Source of the DNA: Alkalibaculum bacchi
GTDB taxonomy: Bacteria; Bacillota; Clostridia; Eubacteriales; Alkalibacteraceae
Length of the DNA stretch: 15,244 nucleotides
Direction of reading: 5' to 3'
Assembly (NCBI RefSeq): GCF_937875145.1
Contig: NZ_CALNCS010000119.1
Coordinates: forward strand, 1 to 15,244
Part shown: positions 7,334-14,548 of the stretch, piece by piece
Position numbering within the stretch: the stretch's first letter is position 1
Layout: each line of letters begins with the position of its first letter
Made by a program: the position numbers and the translations under genes
The notes under the pieces: generated by a model
The model's input: only the letters and a program-made list of their open reading frames with translations
Database searches by the model: none
Told to the model about the DNA's origin: nothing

Positions 7334-10300
7334 TTAATATTCTTCCATATCTCCAATAAAGTCATCTACATCAATATCTCCAAGGAGTTCGTCATCTTCA
7401 TTTTCTTCTAAATCGTCAAAATCATCTTCTATGATTTCTTTACCAGACAGTTCAATACCAATGTTTTCTAATGATTCTACTCCATCTGTTAACTCTTCTT
7501 CTATTCTAAGTTCTTCTTCTTGCTCTGTCAGAACAGAAACATCAAGACCTAAACTCTGTAATTCTTTAATCAATACTTTAAAGGATTCAGGAACTCCAGG
7601 AGCAGGGATATTTTCCCCTTTTACGATAGCTTCATATGCTTTTACTCGACCTACTACATCATCGGACTTTACCGTTAAAATTTCTTGCAGAGTATAAGCT
7701 GCACCGTATGCTTCAAGGGCCCAAACTTCCATCTCCCCAAATCTCTGTCCACCAAATTGAGCTTTACCACCTAATGGCTGTTGTGTTACTAGGGAATATG
7801 GTCCTGTAGATCTTGCGTGCATCTTATCATCTACCAAGTGATGAAGTTTTAGCATATACATATATCCTACAGTTACTTCGTTGTCAAATGGTTCACCAGT
7901 TCTTCCGTCATACAGCTGAACTTTACCATCTCGACCACGACCTGCTAACTCTAAGGTGTCCATAATGTCATTTTCATTAGCACCGTCAAATACAGGTGTT
8001 GCAATTTCCCAACCCAAAGTTTTTGCAGCAAGGCCCATATGAACCTCAAGTACTTGACCGATATTCATTCGGGATGGTACACCTAGTGGGTTTAGTACAA
8101 TTTCAAGAGGTGTTCCATCTGGCAAGAATGGCATATCTTCTTCTGGAAGTATTCTAGAAATAACACCCTTGTTTCCATGACGTCCAGCCATTTTGTCTCC
8201 AACGGAGATTTTTCGCTTGCTGGCGATGTATACCCTTACCAATTGATTTACTCCAGGCTTTAAATCTTCATCCTTGTTCTCTCTAGAGAACACTTTTACA
8301 TCAACTACAATACCAGATTCCCCATGAGGCACTCTCAGGGAAGTATCTCTTACTTCTCTTGCCTTTTCTCCAAAGATTGCGCGAAGCAGTTTTTCTTCTG
8401 CAGTAAGCTCCGTTTCACCTTTTGGGGTTACTTTTCCCACTAAAATATCATCAGAATGAACTTCGGCACCAATTCGAATAATGCCTCTTTCATCAAGATT
8501 CTTAAGGGAATCTTCTCCCACATTTGGAATATCTCTAGTAATTTCTTCTGGTCCAAGCTTCGTTTCCCTTGCTTCAGACTCAAATTCTTCTATATGAATA
8601 GATGTCAGTGCATCTTCTTTAACTAATTTTTCACTAATAAGCATAGCATCCTCGTAATTATACCCTTCCCATGTCATGAAACCCATGAGTATATTACGGC
8701 CTAATGCTAATTCTCCACCATCTGTTGAAGGACCGTCTGCGATGATCTCGCCTACTTCAACTCTTTGTCCAGCTTTGACCAGTGGCCTTTGATTGAAACA
8801 TGTCCCTTGATTGGATCTCTTAAATTTCAGTATATTATATTGATCTTTGCCACCGTCATCTGCTACTATAACAATTTTATTTGCAGAGACTTTTTCTACA
8901 ATACCTGCTCGTTTTGCTAGAATACATACTCCTGAATCCTTAGCCGCTGTATATTCCATGCCCGTTCCAACTACAGGGGCTTGTGGTACAAGTAGAGGTA
9001 CAGCTTGACGTTGCATATTCGCTCCCATTAAAGCTCTATTGGCATCATCATTCTCCAAAAACGGTATAAGAGCAGTTGCCACAGATACAATTTGTTTTGG
9101 GGAAATATCCATATAGTCTACCCTACTTTTAGGCACTGTTACAAAATCTCTTTTAAGTCCAGTTCTAGCAGTAATTTTTTCATTTATAAATGTACCATCG
9201 TCATTTAAAGGCTCATTTCCCTGAGCAATGGTATAGTATCCTTCCTCGTCTGCTGTTAAAAAGTGAATGTCATTGTAGACCACTCCATTTTCCACTCTTC
9301 TATAAGGAGTCTCGATAAATCCATATTCATTAACTCTTGCATAGGTACTCAAGGAACCAATCAAACCGATATTAGGACCTTCAGGAGTTTCAATTGGACA
9401 CATTCTACCATAGTGAGAATGGTGAACGTCTCGAACTTCAAAACCTGCCCTTTCTCGGCTAAGACCACCTGGTCCTAAAGCGGATAATCTTCTTTTGTGA
9501 GTCAATTCACTCAGTGGATTATTTTGATCCATAAATTGAGACAATTGAGAACTACCAAAGAACTCTTTAATTGCAGCATTCACTGGTCTTATATTGATCA
9601 GACCTTGTGGTTGAATCGCCTCACTATCTTGAATAGTCATTCTTTCACGGACAACTCTTTCCATTCTTGAAAGACCTATTCTAAACTGATTTTGTAATAG
9701 CTCTCCAACAGAACGTATTCTTCTATTGCCCAAATGATCTATATCATCGATATTTCCAATATCGTAAGCTAATCCCATATTGTAATTAATGGATGCAAAA
9801 ATATCTTGAATTAGTATATGCTTTGGCGTTAATTCTTGAATTCTTGAAATGAATTCTTCTCGCTTTTCTTCGCTTGTCTTATCCGAGTTTAAAATTTCTT
9901 CTAAAACATTATAATTGACAAAATCATCTATATCTATCCCTGTAATATTAAAAGGCAAGTCTTGAGCCTTTAAATCTACAAAGCCATTTCCCAATACTAC
10001 TACTGGTTTATCTTCTATATTTATTTCTACCCTATTGATACCTGCATTTTGAATTTCCCATGCAGTCGTTGCATCTAACATTTGATCTTTTTCACAAAGG
10101 ATTTCTCCAGTTTCGGGGTGAACGATATTGTCAAATGATTTCTTGCCTATTAATCTAGTTGCTATCGCCAATTTGCTATTAAATTTATATCTACCGACTC
10201 TAGCTAAATCGTATCTTCTTTGATCGAAGAACATACTATTTAAAAGGGATTGTGCACTGTCTACTGTTGGAGGTTCACCAGGTCTCAATCTCTTGTAGAT

Positions 10301-11002
10301 TTCCAATAAACCTTCTTCTACATTTTGAGCCGTATCCTTTTCAAGAGTAGCAAGAAGCCTTAAGTCTTCACCAAAAACATCTTTTATTTGCTGATTTGTT
10401 CCAAGTCCAAAAGACCGCAGTAATACGGTTATCGGTAATTTCCTTGTCCTATCTACGCGTACATAAAGAATATCATTTGAATCTGTCTCGTATTCTAGCC
10501 AAGCTCCTCTATTTGGTATTACTTGAGAAGAAAAAAGTTTTTTACCCGTTTTATCTCTTTCTTCTGAGTAATAGGCTCCAGGAGATCGAACTAATTGACT
10601 TACTATTACCCTTTCCGCACCATTAATGATAAAGGTACCTGTATCTGTCATAATGGGAAAGTCTGCTAAGAATACACTTTGCTCTTTGACTTCATTGGTC
10701 TCTTTATTGATCAAACGAACTCGAACTTTTAAAGATGTGGAATAAGAAGCATCTCTTTCCTTGCATTCTGCGATAGAATACTTAGGCTCTCCATCTAATT
10801 TGTAGTCAATGAACTCTAAAATTAGATTTCCAGTATAATCGGTAATTGGATTGATATCATCAAAAACTTCTTTTAAGCCTTTTTCTAAAAACCAATTATA
10901 AGAATTGACTTGCACAGCAATTAAATTTGGAATATCTACTACCTCTTTAATTCTAGAAAAGCTCATTCTTTCTTTATTGCCGTACTTTACAGGATGCGTC
11001 AT
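7334..11002 (-). CDS. rpoB: DNA-directed RNA polymerase subunit beta
   Basis: Second-largest RNA polymerase subunit, 1222 residues, and the rifampicin target. The rifampicin cluster reads FGSSQLSQFMDQNNPLSEL then THKRRLSALGPGG. Asp492, His502 and Ser507 (equivalent to Escherichia coli D516, H526 and S531) are wild type, predicting sensitivity. Further landmarks are MCPIETPEGPNIGL, the GRHGNKGVISRILPEEDMP segment and the C-terminal GGKAQFGGQRFGEMEVWALE that contacts beta'. The last 64 residues hold 30 Asp/Glu and only 2 Lys/Arg, a long acidic tail that makes the protein somewhat longer than Bacillus RpoB. The ATG at 11002 follows AAGGGGTG with an 8-nt spacer. A terminator and promoter separate it from rplL, so it can be transcribed apart from rplJL. 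Confidence 0.98.
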   Translation of the reverse strand: MTHPVKYGNKERMSFSRIKEVVDIPNLIAVQVNSYNWFLEKGLKEVFDDINPITDYTGNLILEFIDYKLDGEPKYSIAECKERDASYSTSLKVRVRLINKETNEVKEQSVFLADFPIMTDTGTFIINGAERVIVSQLVRSPGAYYSEERDKTGKKLFSSQVIPNRGAWLEYETDSNDILYVRVDRTRKLPITVLLRSFGLGTNQQIKDVFGEDLRLLATLEKDTAQNVEEGLLEIYKRLRPGEPPTVDSAQSLLNSMFFDQRRYDLARVGRYKFNSKLAIATRLIGKKSFDNIVHPETGEILCEKDQMLDATTAWEIQNAGINRVEINIEDKPVVVLGNGFVDLKAQDLPFNITGIDIDDFVNYNVLEEILNSDKTSEEKREEFISRIQELTPKHILIQDIFASINYNMGLAYDIGNIDDIDHLGNRRIRSVGELLQNQFRIGLSRMERVVRERMTIQDSEAIQPQGLINIRPVNAAIKEFFGSSQLSQFMDQNNPLSELTHKRRLSALGPGGLSRERAGFEVRDVHHSHYGRMCPIETPEGPNIGLIGSLSTYARVNEYGFIETPYRRVENGVVYNDIHFLTADEEGYYTIAQGNEPLNDDGTFINEKITARTGLKRDFVTVPKSRVDYMDISPKQIVSVATALIPFLENDDANRALMGANMQRQAVPLLVPQAPVVGTGMEYTAAKDSGVCILAKRAGIVEKVSANKIVIVADDGGKDQYNILKFKRSNQGTCFNQRPLVKAGQRVEVGEIIADGPSTDGGELALGRNILMGFMTWEGYNYEDAMLISEKLVKEDALTSIHIEEFESEARETKLGPEEITRDIPNVGEDSLKNLDERGIIRIGAEVHSDDILVGKVTPKGETELTAEEKLLRAIFGEKAREVRDTSLRVPHGESGIVVDVKVFSRENKDEDLKPGVNQLVRVYIASKRKISVGDKMAGRHGNKGVISRILPEEDMPFLPDGTPLEIVLNPLGVPSRMNIGQVLEVHMGLAAKTLGWEIATPVFDGANENDIMDTLELAGRGRDGKVQLYDGRTGEPFDNEVTVGYMYMLKLHHLVDDKMHARSTGPYSLVTQQPLGGKAQFGGQRFGEMEVWALEAYGAAYTLQEILTVKSDDVVGRVKAYEAIVKGENIPAPGVPESFKVLIKELQSLGLDVSVLTEQEEELRIEEELTDGVESLENIGIELSGKEIIEDDFDDLEENEDDELLGDIDVDDFIGDMEEY

Positions 11003-11174
11003 CCTACATTCACCCCTTGCTTAAAATAAAATAGCCAAAAGCTCAAGTACTTTGAATTATTATTTTATTCATACTTTCTTTTGGTTAATTTTGGTTTCAC
11101 TTATGTGTTATGTCCTTATTTGCATAATTTTATTCAAAAAATGCATAAAAATCCTACTATTAATGCAATTTACA

Positions 11175-11203
11175 ATGCTATCATAAGTTCCATACATTGT
11201 CAA
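11175..11203 (-). promoter_or_regulatory. Promoter upstream of rpoB
   Basis: On the minus strand: TTGACA (11198-11203), 17-bp spacer, TAGCAT (11175-11180), with TG one base before the -10. The -35 and spacing are ideal; the -10 is 4 of 6 but is helped by the extended -10. The predicted start is near 11168, giving a leader of about 165 nt before rpoB. The leader is AT-rich and shows no strong fold by eye. The position directly after the rplL terminator supports a real promoter for rpoBC. Confidence 0.7.
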
Positions 11204-11222
11204 TTATTTTTTTCAATCGTAT

Positions 11223-11258
11223 ATAAAATTAAAGTGAGTAGGATCTACTCACTTTAAT
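11223..11258 (-). terminator. Rho-independent terminator after rplL
   Basis: A perfect 14-bp stem, ATTAAAGTGAGTAG (11228-11241) against CTACTCACTTTAAT (11245-11258), with a 3-nt loop. On the minus strand it is followed by TTTATATAC. It begins 28 bp after the rplL stop codon. The family pattern is partial termination here, so that L7/L12 is made in excess over RNA polymerase. The AT-rich lower stem and the interrupted U-tract fit partial read-through. Confidence 0.8.
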
Positions 11259-11286
11259 ATAATCATTATTTACTTATGCAAAAGAA

Positions 11287-11670
11287 TTATTTTACTTCTA
11301 CAGAACCGCCAACTTCTTCGATTTTAGCTTTCATAGCGTCTGCATCTTCTTTGCTAACAGCTTCTTTAACAGTTTTTGGTGCATTGTCAACTAAGTCTTT
11401 AGCTTCTTTTAAGCCTAAACCAGTAAGTTCTCTAACTACTTTAATTACTTTAATTTTCTGGTCTCCTGCTAAAGTTAAAACTACATCAAATTCAGTTTTT
11501 TCTTCTGCTGCTGGAGCTGCTGCGCCTGCTGCTGGAGCTGCTGCTACTGCTACTGGAGCTGCTGCACTTACACCGAATTCTTCTTCTAAAGCTTTTACTA
11601 ATTCAGATAATTCTAATACTGTTAAACCTTTTACATCTTCAATTAATTGAGTTACTTTTTCACTTGCCAT
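11287..11670 (-). CDS. rplL: 50S ribosomal protein L7/L12
   Basis: Stalk protein that binds L10 as dimers and recruits translational GTPases, including EF-G and EF-Tu encoded nearby. The 127-residue product has the N-terminal dimerisation domain (about 1-35), an Ala/Pro-rich hinge (about 34-58, written with runs of GCW/GCN codons) and the C-terminal domain with LGLKEAKDLVDNAPKTVKE, ending SVEVK. The hinge is a few residues longer than in Escherichia coli. The ATG has GGAGG 9 nt upstream. It follows rplJ by 29 bp and is followed by the strong terminator at 11223-11258. A long open frame on the opposite strand over this gene is a composition effect. Confidence 0.98.
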   Translation of the reverse strand: MASEKVTQLIEDVKGLTVLELSELVKALEEEFGVSAAAPVAVAAAPAAGAAAPAAEEKTEFDVVLTLAGDQKIKVIKVVRELTGLGLKEAKDLVDNAPKTVKEAVSKEDADAMKAKIEEVGGSVEVK

Positions 11671-11699
11671 TTTTATTTTCCTCCAATTGTTTTCAAATA

Positions 11700-12230
11700 T
11701 TAAGCCGTAGCTTCTTTTTGTTCTTTAATTTGGTTTAATGCAATAGTTAAACCTCTTATATTTCCATTTAATACATTTACAAAACCAGTAATTGGTGCGT
11801 TTAAGCCGCCAAGTACTTTTGCAACAAGTACTTCTCTTGATGGTAATTCAGCCAAGTCATTGACACCTTGTTGATCTAACACTTTTCCGTCAACCATACC
11901 TGCTTTAATTTCCATTTTTTTATGAGTTTTTGCAAAATCAACTATAACCTTTGCTGCTGCTACTGGATCATCGTAACTAAAAGCAATACCTGATGGACCT
12001 GTCAAGTATTCAACCAAACCTTCTAGGCCTGTTTCTTTTGCTGCAAATCGCATCATTGTATTTTTATAGATTTTATAGTCAACATTTGCTTTTCTAGCAA
12101 GAGCTCTAAACTCTGTAACTTCTTCTACATTTAGCCCTCTATAGTTAACCAATACCGCACTTTGAGCTCGGTTAAATTTATCTGCCAATTCGCTTACAAT
12201 CTCTTTTTTAAGTTCTTGATTCTTTGACAC
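11700..12230 (-). CDS. rplJ: 50S ribosomal protein L10
   Basis: L10 anchors the L7/L12 dimers to 23S rRNA at the stalk base. The 176-residue protein starts MSKNQELKKEIVSELADKF and contains AQSAVLVNYRGLNVEEVTEFR, the YKNTMMRFAAKET loop and the PSREVLVAKVLGGLNAPI segment. The C-terminal helix that carries the L7/L12 binding sites follows. It starts at GTG (12228-12230) with a GGAGGTGG site 7 nt upstream. In Firmicutes the L10-L12 complex represses its own synthesis by binding the mRNA leader; a matching leader and attenuator lie at 12585-12710. Here they are separated from rplJ by an extra stretch of about 340 bp that is largely hairpins. Confidence 0.97.
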   Translation of the reverse strand: MSKNQELKKEIVSELADKFNRAQSAVLVNYRGLNVEEVTEFRALARKANVDYKIYKNTMMRFAAKETGLEGLVEYLTGPSGIAFSYDDPVAAAKVIVDFAKTHKKMEIKAGMVDGKVLDQQGVNDLAELPSREVLVAKVLGGLNAPITGFVNVLNGNIRGLTIALNQIKEQKEATA

Positions 12231-12306
12231 GCTTGTTCCACCTCCCTTAAGTTTGTCTTGAGTATACTAATCAAGCTTTAATTATAAGAATTTTTCAACC
12301 AGACTC

Positions 12307-12565
12307 GAGTTCACGGAACTCTTTAGCCAAATTAGTACACTTCCAAATTGACTTCGTCAATTCTTCAGTCGCGACATTCACGTAATGAATGCTGCGCATT
12401 CATTACGTATGCGTAGCCCTCCAGAATCGATAAATCGATTCCTTCGTCGCGACATTCGCCAAATGAATGCTGCGCATTCATTACGTATATATGTAACTCC
12501 ACAGCCAATTCAGCAAGCTGATTGTCTGTTTCTTTACATATATACTGCGAAAGCTTTGCTTTCGC
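12307..12565 (-). repeat. Array of seven hairpins at about 40-bp intervals in the rplJ leader
   Basis: This stretch between the L10 attenuator and rplJ is a string of inverted repeats with very short loops. In plus coordinates: 12547-12565 (8-bp stem GCGAAAGC, 3-nt loop); 12485-12545 (12-bp outer stem plus an inner CAGC-AA-GCTG helix); 12462-12482 (9 bp, AATGAATGC, loop TGC); 12424-12441 (8 bp, GAATCGAT, 2-nt loop); 12384-12404 (9 bp, extending to 13 bp from 12380 to 12408); 12346-12362 (7 bp, AATTGAC, loop TTC); and 12307-12321 (6 bp, GAGTTC, loop ACG). Centres fall near 12556, 12515, 12472, 12432, 12394, 12354 and 12314, so spacing is 38-44 bp. The palindrome GTCGCGAC occurs at 12368-12375 and 12446-12453. 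A weaker eighth inverted repeat may lie at 12257-12275. The rest of 12231-12300 holds only the rplJ ribosome site and AT-rich sequence. Confidence 0.85.
12331..12486. repeat. Two tandem 78-bp units within the hairpin array
   Basis: Units 12331-12408 and 12409-12486 have the same length and order: variable part, hairpin B, a shared GTCGCGACATTC segment, hairpin A (AATGAATGC-TGC-GCATTCATT) and ACGT. The hairpin A half is nearly identical between units. The hairpin B half differs in sequence (AATTGAC/GTCAATT against GAATCGAT/ATCGATTC), yet each stays a perfect inverted repeat. A diverged third unit of about 84 bp (12487-12570) shows the same A and B arrangement with different stems. 78 is a multiple of three, so on the minus strand the units read in one frame as a 26-residue repeat that includes YVMNAQHS and ECRD. 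Confidence 0.85.
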
Positions 12566-12584
12566 TTGGCTCATTGTATCACGC

Positions 12585-12624
12585 AAAAAGCTCTCTTGAA
12601 TGCGAGGCATACAAAGAGAGCTTT
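12585..12624 (-). terminator. Attenuator terminator of the L10 leader
   Basis: On the minus strand AAAGCTCTCTT (12614-12624) pairs with AAGAGAGCTTT (12587-12597) around a 16-nt loop. The second arm runs into a short U-tract (12585-12589). This is the terminator expected at the end of a Firmicute L10 leader, where L10(L12)4 binding to the leader promotes termination. Confidence 0.88.
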
Positions 12625-12710
12625 AATCACTAACTTTTCGTATAACCTCGATAGGATATTAAGACTACGCACCTATTGTCTTCGGTCGAAAGATTATTTA
12701 TTTATAAATC
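12625..12710 (-). promoter_or_regulatory. Ribosomal protein L10 leader (autoregulatory mRNA element)
   Basis: The predicted transcript from about 12710 carries the L10-leader signature as I remember it from the family: CCGAAGACAATAGGTGC (12669-12685) and TTAATATCCTATCGAGG (12646-12662). The closing helix may be CTTTCGACC (12684-12692) with GGT and CGAAAAG (12634-12647). It ends at the attenuator terminator. In Bacillus the L10-L12 complex binds this RNA and switches between antiterminator and terminator forms. The core matches well enough to expect the same control of rplJ and rplL here. Confidence 0.88.
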
Positions 12711-12716
12711 ACATGA

Positions 12717-12745
12717 AGTATAACATCATGGGATCAGCTTGTCAA
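12717..12745 (-). promoter_or_regulatory. Sigma-A promoter of the rplJL unit
   Basis: On the minus strand: TTGACA (12740-12745), 17-bp spacer, TATACT (12717-12722), an almost perfect consensus. It starts 27 bp after the rplA stop codon. The predicted start near 12710 places the L10 leader at the very 5' end of the transcript, as expected. No strong terminator separates it from rplA, so read-through from upstream may add to its output. Confidence 0.9.
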
Positions 12746-12772
12746 GTTTATTTTATCATCAATGCTGTTTGA

Positions 12773-13462
12773 TTAGATTTTTGCAGAATTGATTTTAATT
12801 CCAGGTGACATCGTGCTTGTTATTGTAACACTTTTAAAGTATTGTCCTTTTGCAGCAGATGGCTTCGCTTTTTTGATTGCTTCAAGTAAAACATTAAGAT
12901 TATCGTTTAGTTTACCTTCATCAAAAGAAGCTTTTCCTACTGGAACGTGGATAATATTTGTTTTATCAAGTCTATATTCTACTTTACCTGCTTTAATGTC
13001 GTTAACTGCTTTTCCAACTTCAAATGTTACGGTTCCTGATTTAGGGTTAGGCATTAAACCTTTTGGTCCAAGCACTCTACCTAATCGACCAACTACGCCC
13101 ATCATATCTGGAGTAGCAACAACAACATCAAATTCAAACCAATTTTCTTTTGTGATTTTATCTACAAATTCTTCTGCTCCAACGTACTCAGCGCCTGCAT
13201 CAATTGCTTCTTGAGCTTTATCGCCCTTTGCAAATACAAGAACCCGAACGGATTTTCCTGTGCCATGTGGTAGAACAATAGCTCCACGAACTTGTTGATC
13301 TGCATGTCTAGAATCTACGCCTAGCTTAATGTGTGCTTCTATTGTTTCATCAAATTTAGCTGTAGCAACTTTTTTTACTAATGATACTGCTTCTTCAACA
13401 TCGTATAAATTAGTACGATCAATCAATTTGTATTTTTCTTTGTAATTCTTTCCTCGTTTCAT
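12773..13462 (-). CDS. rplA: 50S ribosomal protein L1
   Basis: L1 forms the mobile stalk near the E site and binds 23S rRNA. The 229-residue protein has standard length. It starts MKRGKNYKEKYKLIDRTNLY and contains the rRNA-contacting EAHIKLGVDSRHADQQVRG segment, the VVATPDMMGVVGRLGRVLGP and GLMPNPKSGTVT region, and the C-terminal SVTITSTMSPGIKIN. The ATG at 13462 has AAGGAGG 7 nt upstream. It lies 50 bp after rplK, the usual rplK-rplA pair, and in many bacteria L1 represses this pair by binding its mRNA. No site for that could be recognised here. Confidence 0.97.
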   Translation of the reverse strand: MKRGKNYKEKYKLIDRTNLYDVEEAVSLVKKVATAKFDETIEAHIKLGVDSRHADQQVRGAIVLPHGTGKSVRVLVFAKGDKAQEAIDAGAEYVGAEEFVDKITKENWFEFDVVVATPDMMGVVGRLGRVLGPKGLMPNPKSGTVTFEVGKAVNDIKAGKVEYRLDKTNIIHVPVGKASFDEGKLNDNLNVLLEAIKKAKPSAAKGQYFKSVTITSTMSPGIKINSAKI

Positions 13463-13512
13463 CTTACATCCTCCTTGTGGTAATAGCGGAATACTCCTCC
13501 CACCTATTTCTG

Positions 13513-13938
13513 TTATCCTTCTACGACAATACCCATACTTCTTGCAGTTCCAGCGATCATTTTAATAGCTGTCTCTACAGATGCTGCATTTAAATCTGGC
13601 ATTTTCAATTCAGCAATTTCTCTAACCTTGTCCATGCTTATAGTCGCAACTTTTTGTTTATTTGGCACACCAGAACCACTTTCAAGTCCAACTGCTTTCT
13701 TTAGCAATACAGCAGCCGGTGGAGTTTTTGTAATAAATGTAAAGGTTCTATCTGCATAAACTGTAATTACAACTGGGATAATCATACCCGCTTGATCAGC
13801 AGTCTTTGCATTAAACTCTTTACAAAAACCCATGATGTTAACACCATGTTGCCCAAGTGCTGGACCAACTGGTGGTGCTGGAGTAGCTTTACCAGCAGGA
13901 ATTTGCAATTTTATCATACCAATGACTTTTTTAGCCAT
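13513..13938 (-). CDS. rplK: 50S ribosomal protein L11
   Basis: L11 sits at the GTPase-associated centre and is part of the thiostrepton-binding site. The 141-residue product is full length. The N-terminal domain reads MIKLQIPAGKATPAPPVGPA then LGQHGVNIMGFCKEFNAKT, including the proline-rich region linked to thiopeptide sensitivity. The C-terminal rRNA-binding domain ends IAGTARSMGIVVEG. The ATG at 13938 has AAAGGAGGT 6 nt upstream. It lies 63 bp after nusG; that AT-rich gap contains TATAAT-like sequence but no convincing -35, so it is probably cotranscribed with nusG. Confidence 0.98.
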   Translation of the reverse strand: MAKKVIGMIKLQIPAGKATPAPPVGPALGQHGVNIMGFCKEFNAKTADQAGMIIPVVITVYADRTFTFITKTPPAAVLLKKAVGLESGSGVPNKQKVATISMDKVREIAELKMPDLNAASVETAIKMIAGTARSMGIVVEG

Positions 13939-14001
13939 GATAATACCTCCTTTATCTTTATATATTATAATACCAGGATATTATGATTTGCTCCTATTGT
14001 A

Positions 14002-14529
14002 TTATACTTTCACAATTTGTGTAAAATCTAATTCTGCAGGTGTCTCCCTGCCAAACATAGATATATTGACCTTTACTTTTAGCTTTTCATGGTTAATCTC
14101 TTCTACCAATCCAGTAAAGCCTTGTAGTGGCCCATCTTTTACCTCTACATGATCACCAATCTCTAAGTCAATTTGAGGTAGTTTTTCTTTAATGCCCATA
14201 TTTTTTAGTTCATTTTGGGTCAACGGAACGGGTTTTGAAGCGGGTCCAACAAATCCAGTTACTCCTCTGGTATTACGAACTACATACCATGATTCATCTG
14301 TCATGAGCATTTTTACTAGTACATACCCTGGAAATACTTTTTTCTGACTTATTTTCTTCTTTCCATTCTTAAATTCCTCTACCTCTTGCATAGGAACATG
14401 GACTTCGTGAATCAAATCACTCATGTTTCTATTCTCAACTGTAGCGTATATATTAGCCTTTACTTTGTTTTCATATCCAGAATAAGTATGAGCTACATAC
14501 CATTTAGCATCATTGTTGTTTTGATCCAT
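14002..14529 (-). CDS. nusG: Transcription termination/antitermination factor NusG
   Basis: NusG binds the RNA polymerase clamp and modulates elongation, pausing and termination. The 175-residue protein has the N-terminal NGN domain (KWYVAHTYSGYENKVKANI near 10-28, then PGYVLVKMLMTDESWYVVRN and GVTGFVG) and a C-terminal KOW domain (about 122-175, IGDHVEVKDGPLQGFTGLVE). The ATG at 14529 has AGAGGG 10 nt upstream, a weaker and more distant site than its neighbours have. It follows secE by 19 bp in the conserved secE-nusG pair. It is the only NusG-type gene in the window. Confidence 0.97.
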   Translation of the reverse strand: MDQNNNDAKWYVAHTYSGYENKVKANIYATVENRNMSDLIHEVHVPMQEVEEFKNGKKKISQKKVFPGYVLVKMLMTDESWYVVRNTRGVTGFVGPASKPVPLTQNELKNMGIKEKLPQIDLEIGDHVEVKDGPLQGFTGLVEEINHEKLKVKVNISMFGRETPAELDFTQIVKV

Positions 14530-14548
14530 AAATTTAAAACCCTCTTTA

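Noticed and set aside
9500..9540. Possible rifampicin-resistance substitution in rpoB
   Set aside because: All classical cluster positions read as wild type (Asp492, His502, Ser507).
11276..11650. 124-codon open frame on the plus strand opposite rplL
   Set aside because: It mirrors the Ala-rich, GCW-codon composition of rplL, gives a low-complexity Ser/Ala/Thr product and has no ribosome site; rplL is certain.
12278..12310. TATAAT near 12283-12288 (minus strand) as a second rplJ promoter
   Set aside because: The hexamer 17 bp upstream is CTCGAG, not -35-like, and there is no TG extension.
12331..12486. CRISPR-like repeat array
   Set aside because: The repeats adjoin each other as 78-bp tandem units with no unique spacers of constant size, and no cas genes are present.
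12385..12633. Plus-strand frames over the hairpin array (MNAAHSLR-type peptides)
   Set aside because: Palindromic DNA gives similar words on both strands; no start signal is present and the plus strand has no promoter seen nearby.
13939..14015. TATAAT-like boxes between nusG and rplK
   Set aside because: No -35 hexamer resembling TTGACA lies 16-18 bp upstream; the gap is simply AT-rich and cotranscription with nusG is more likely.
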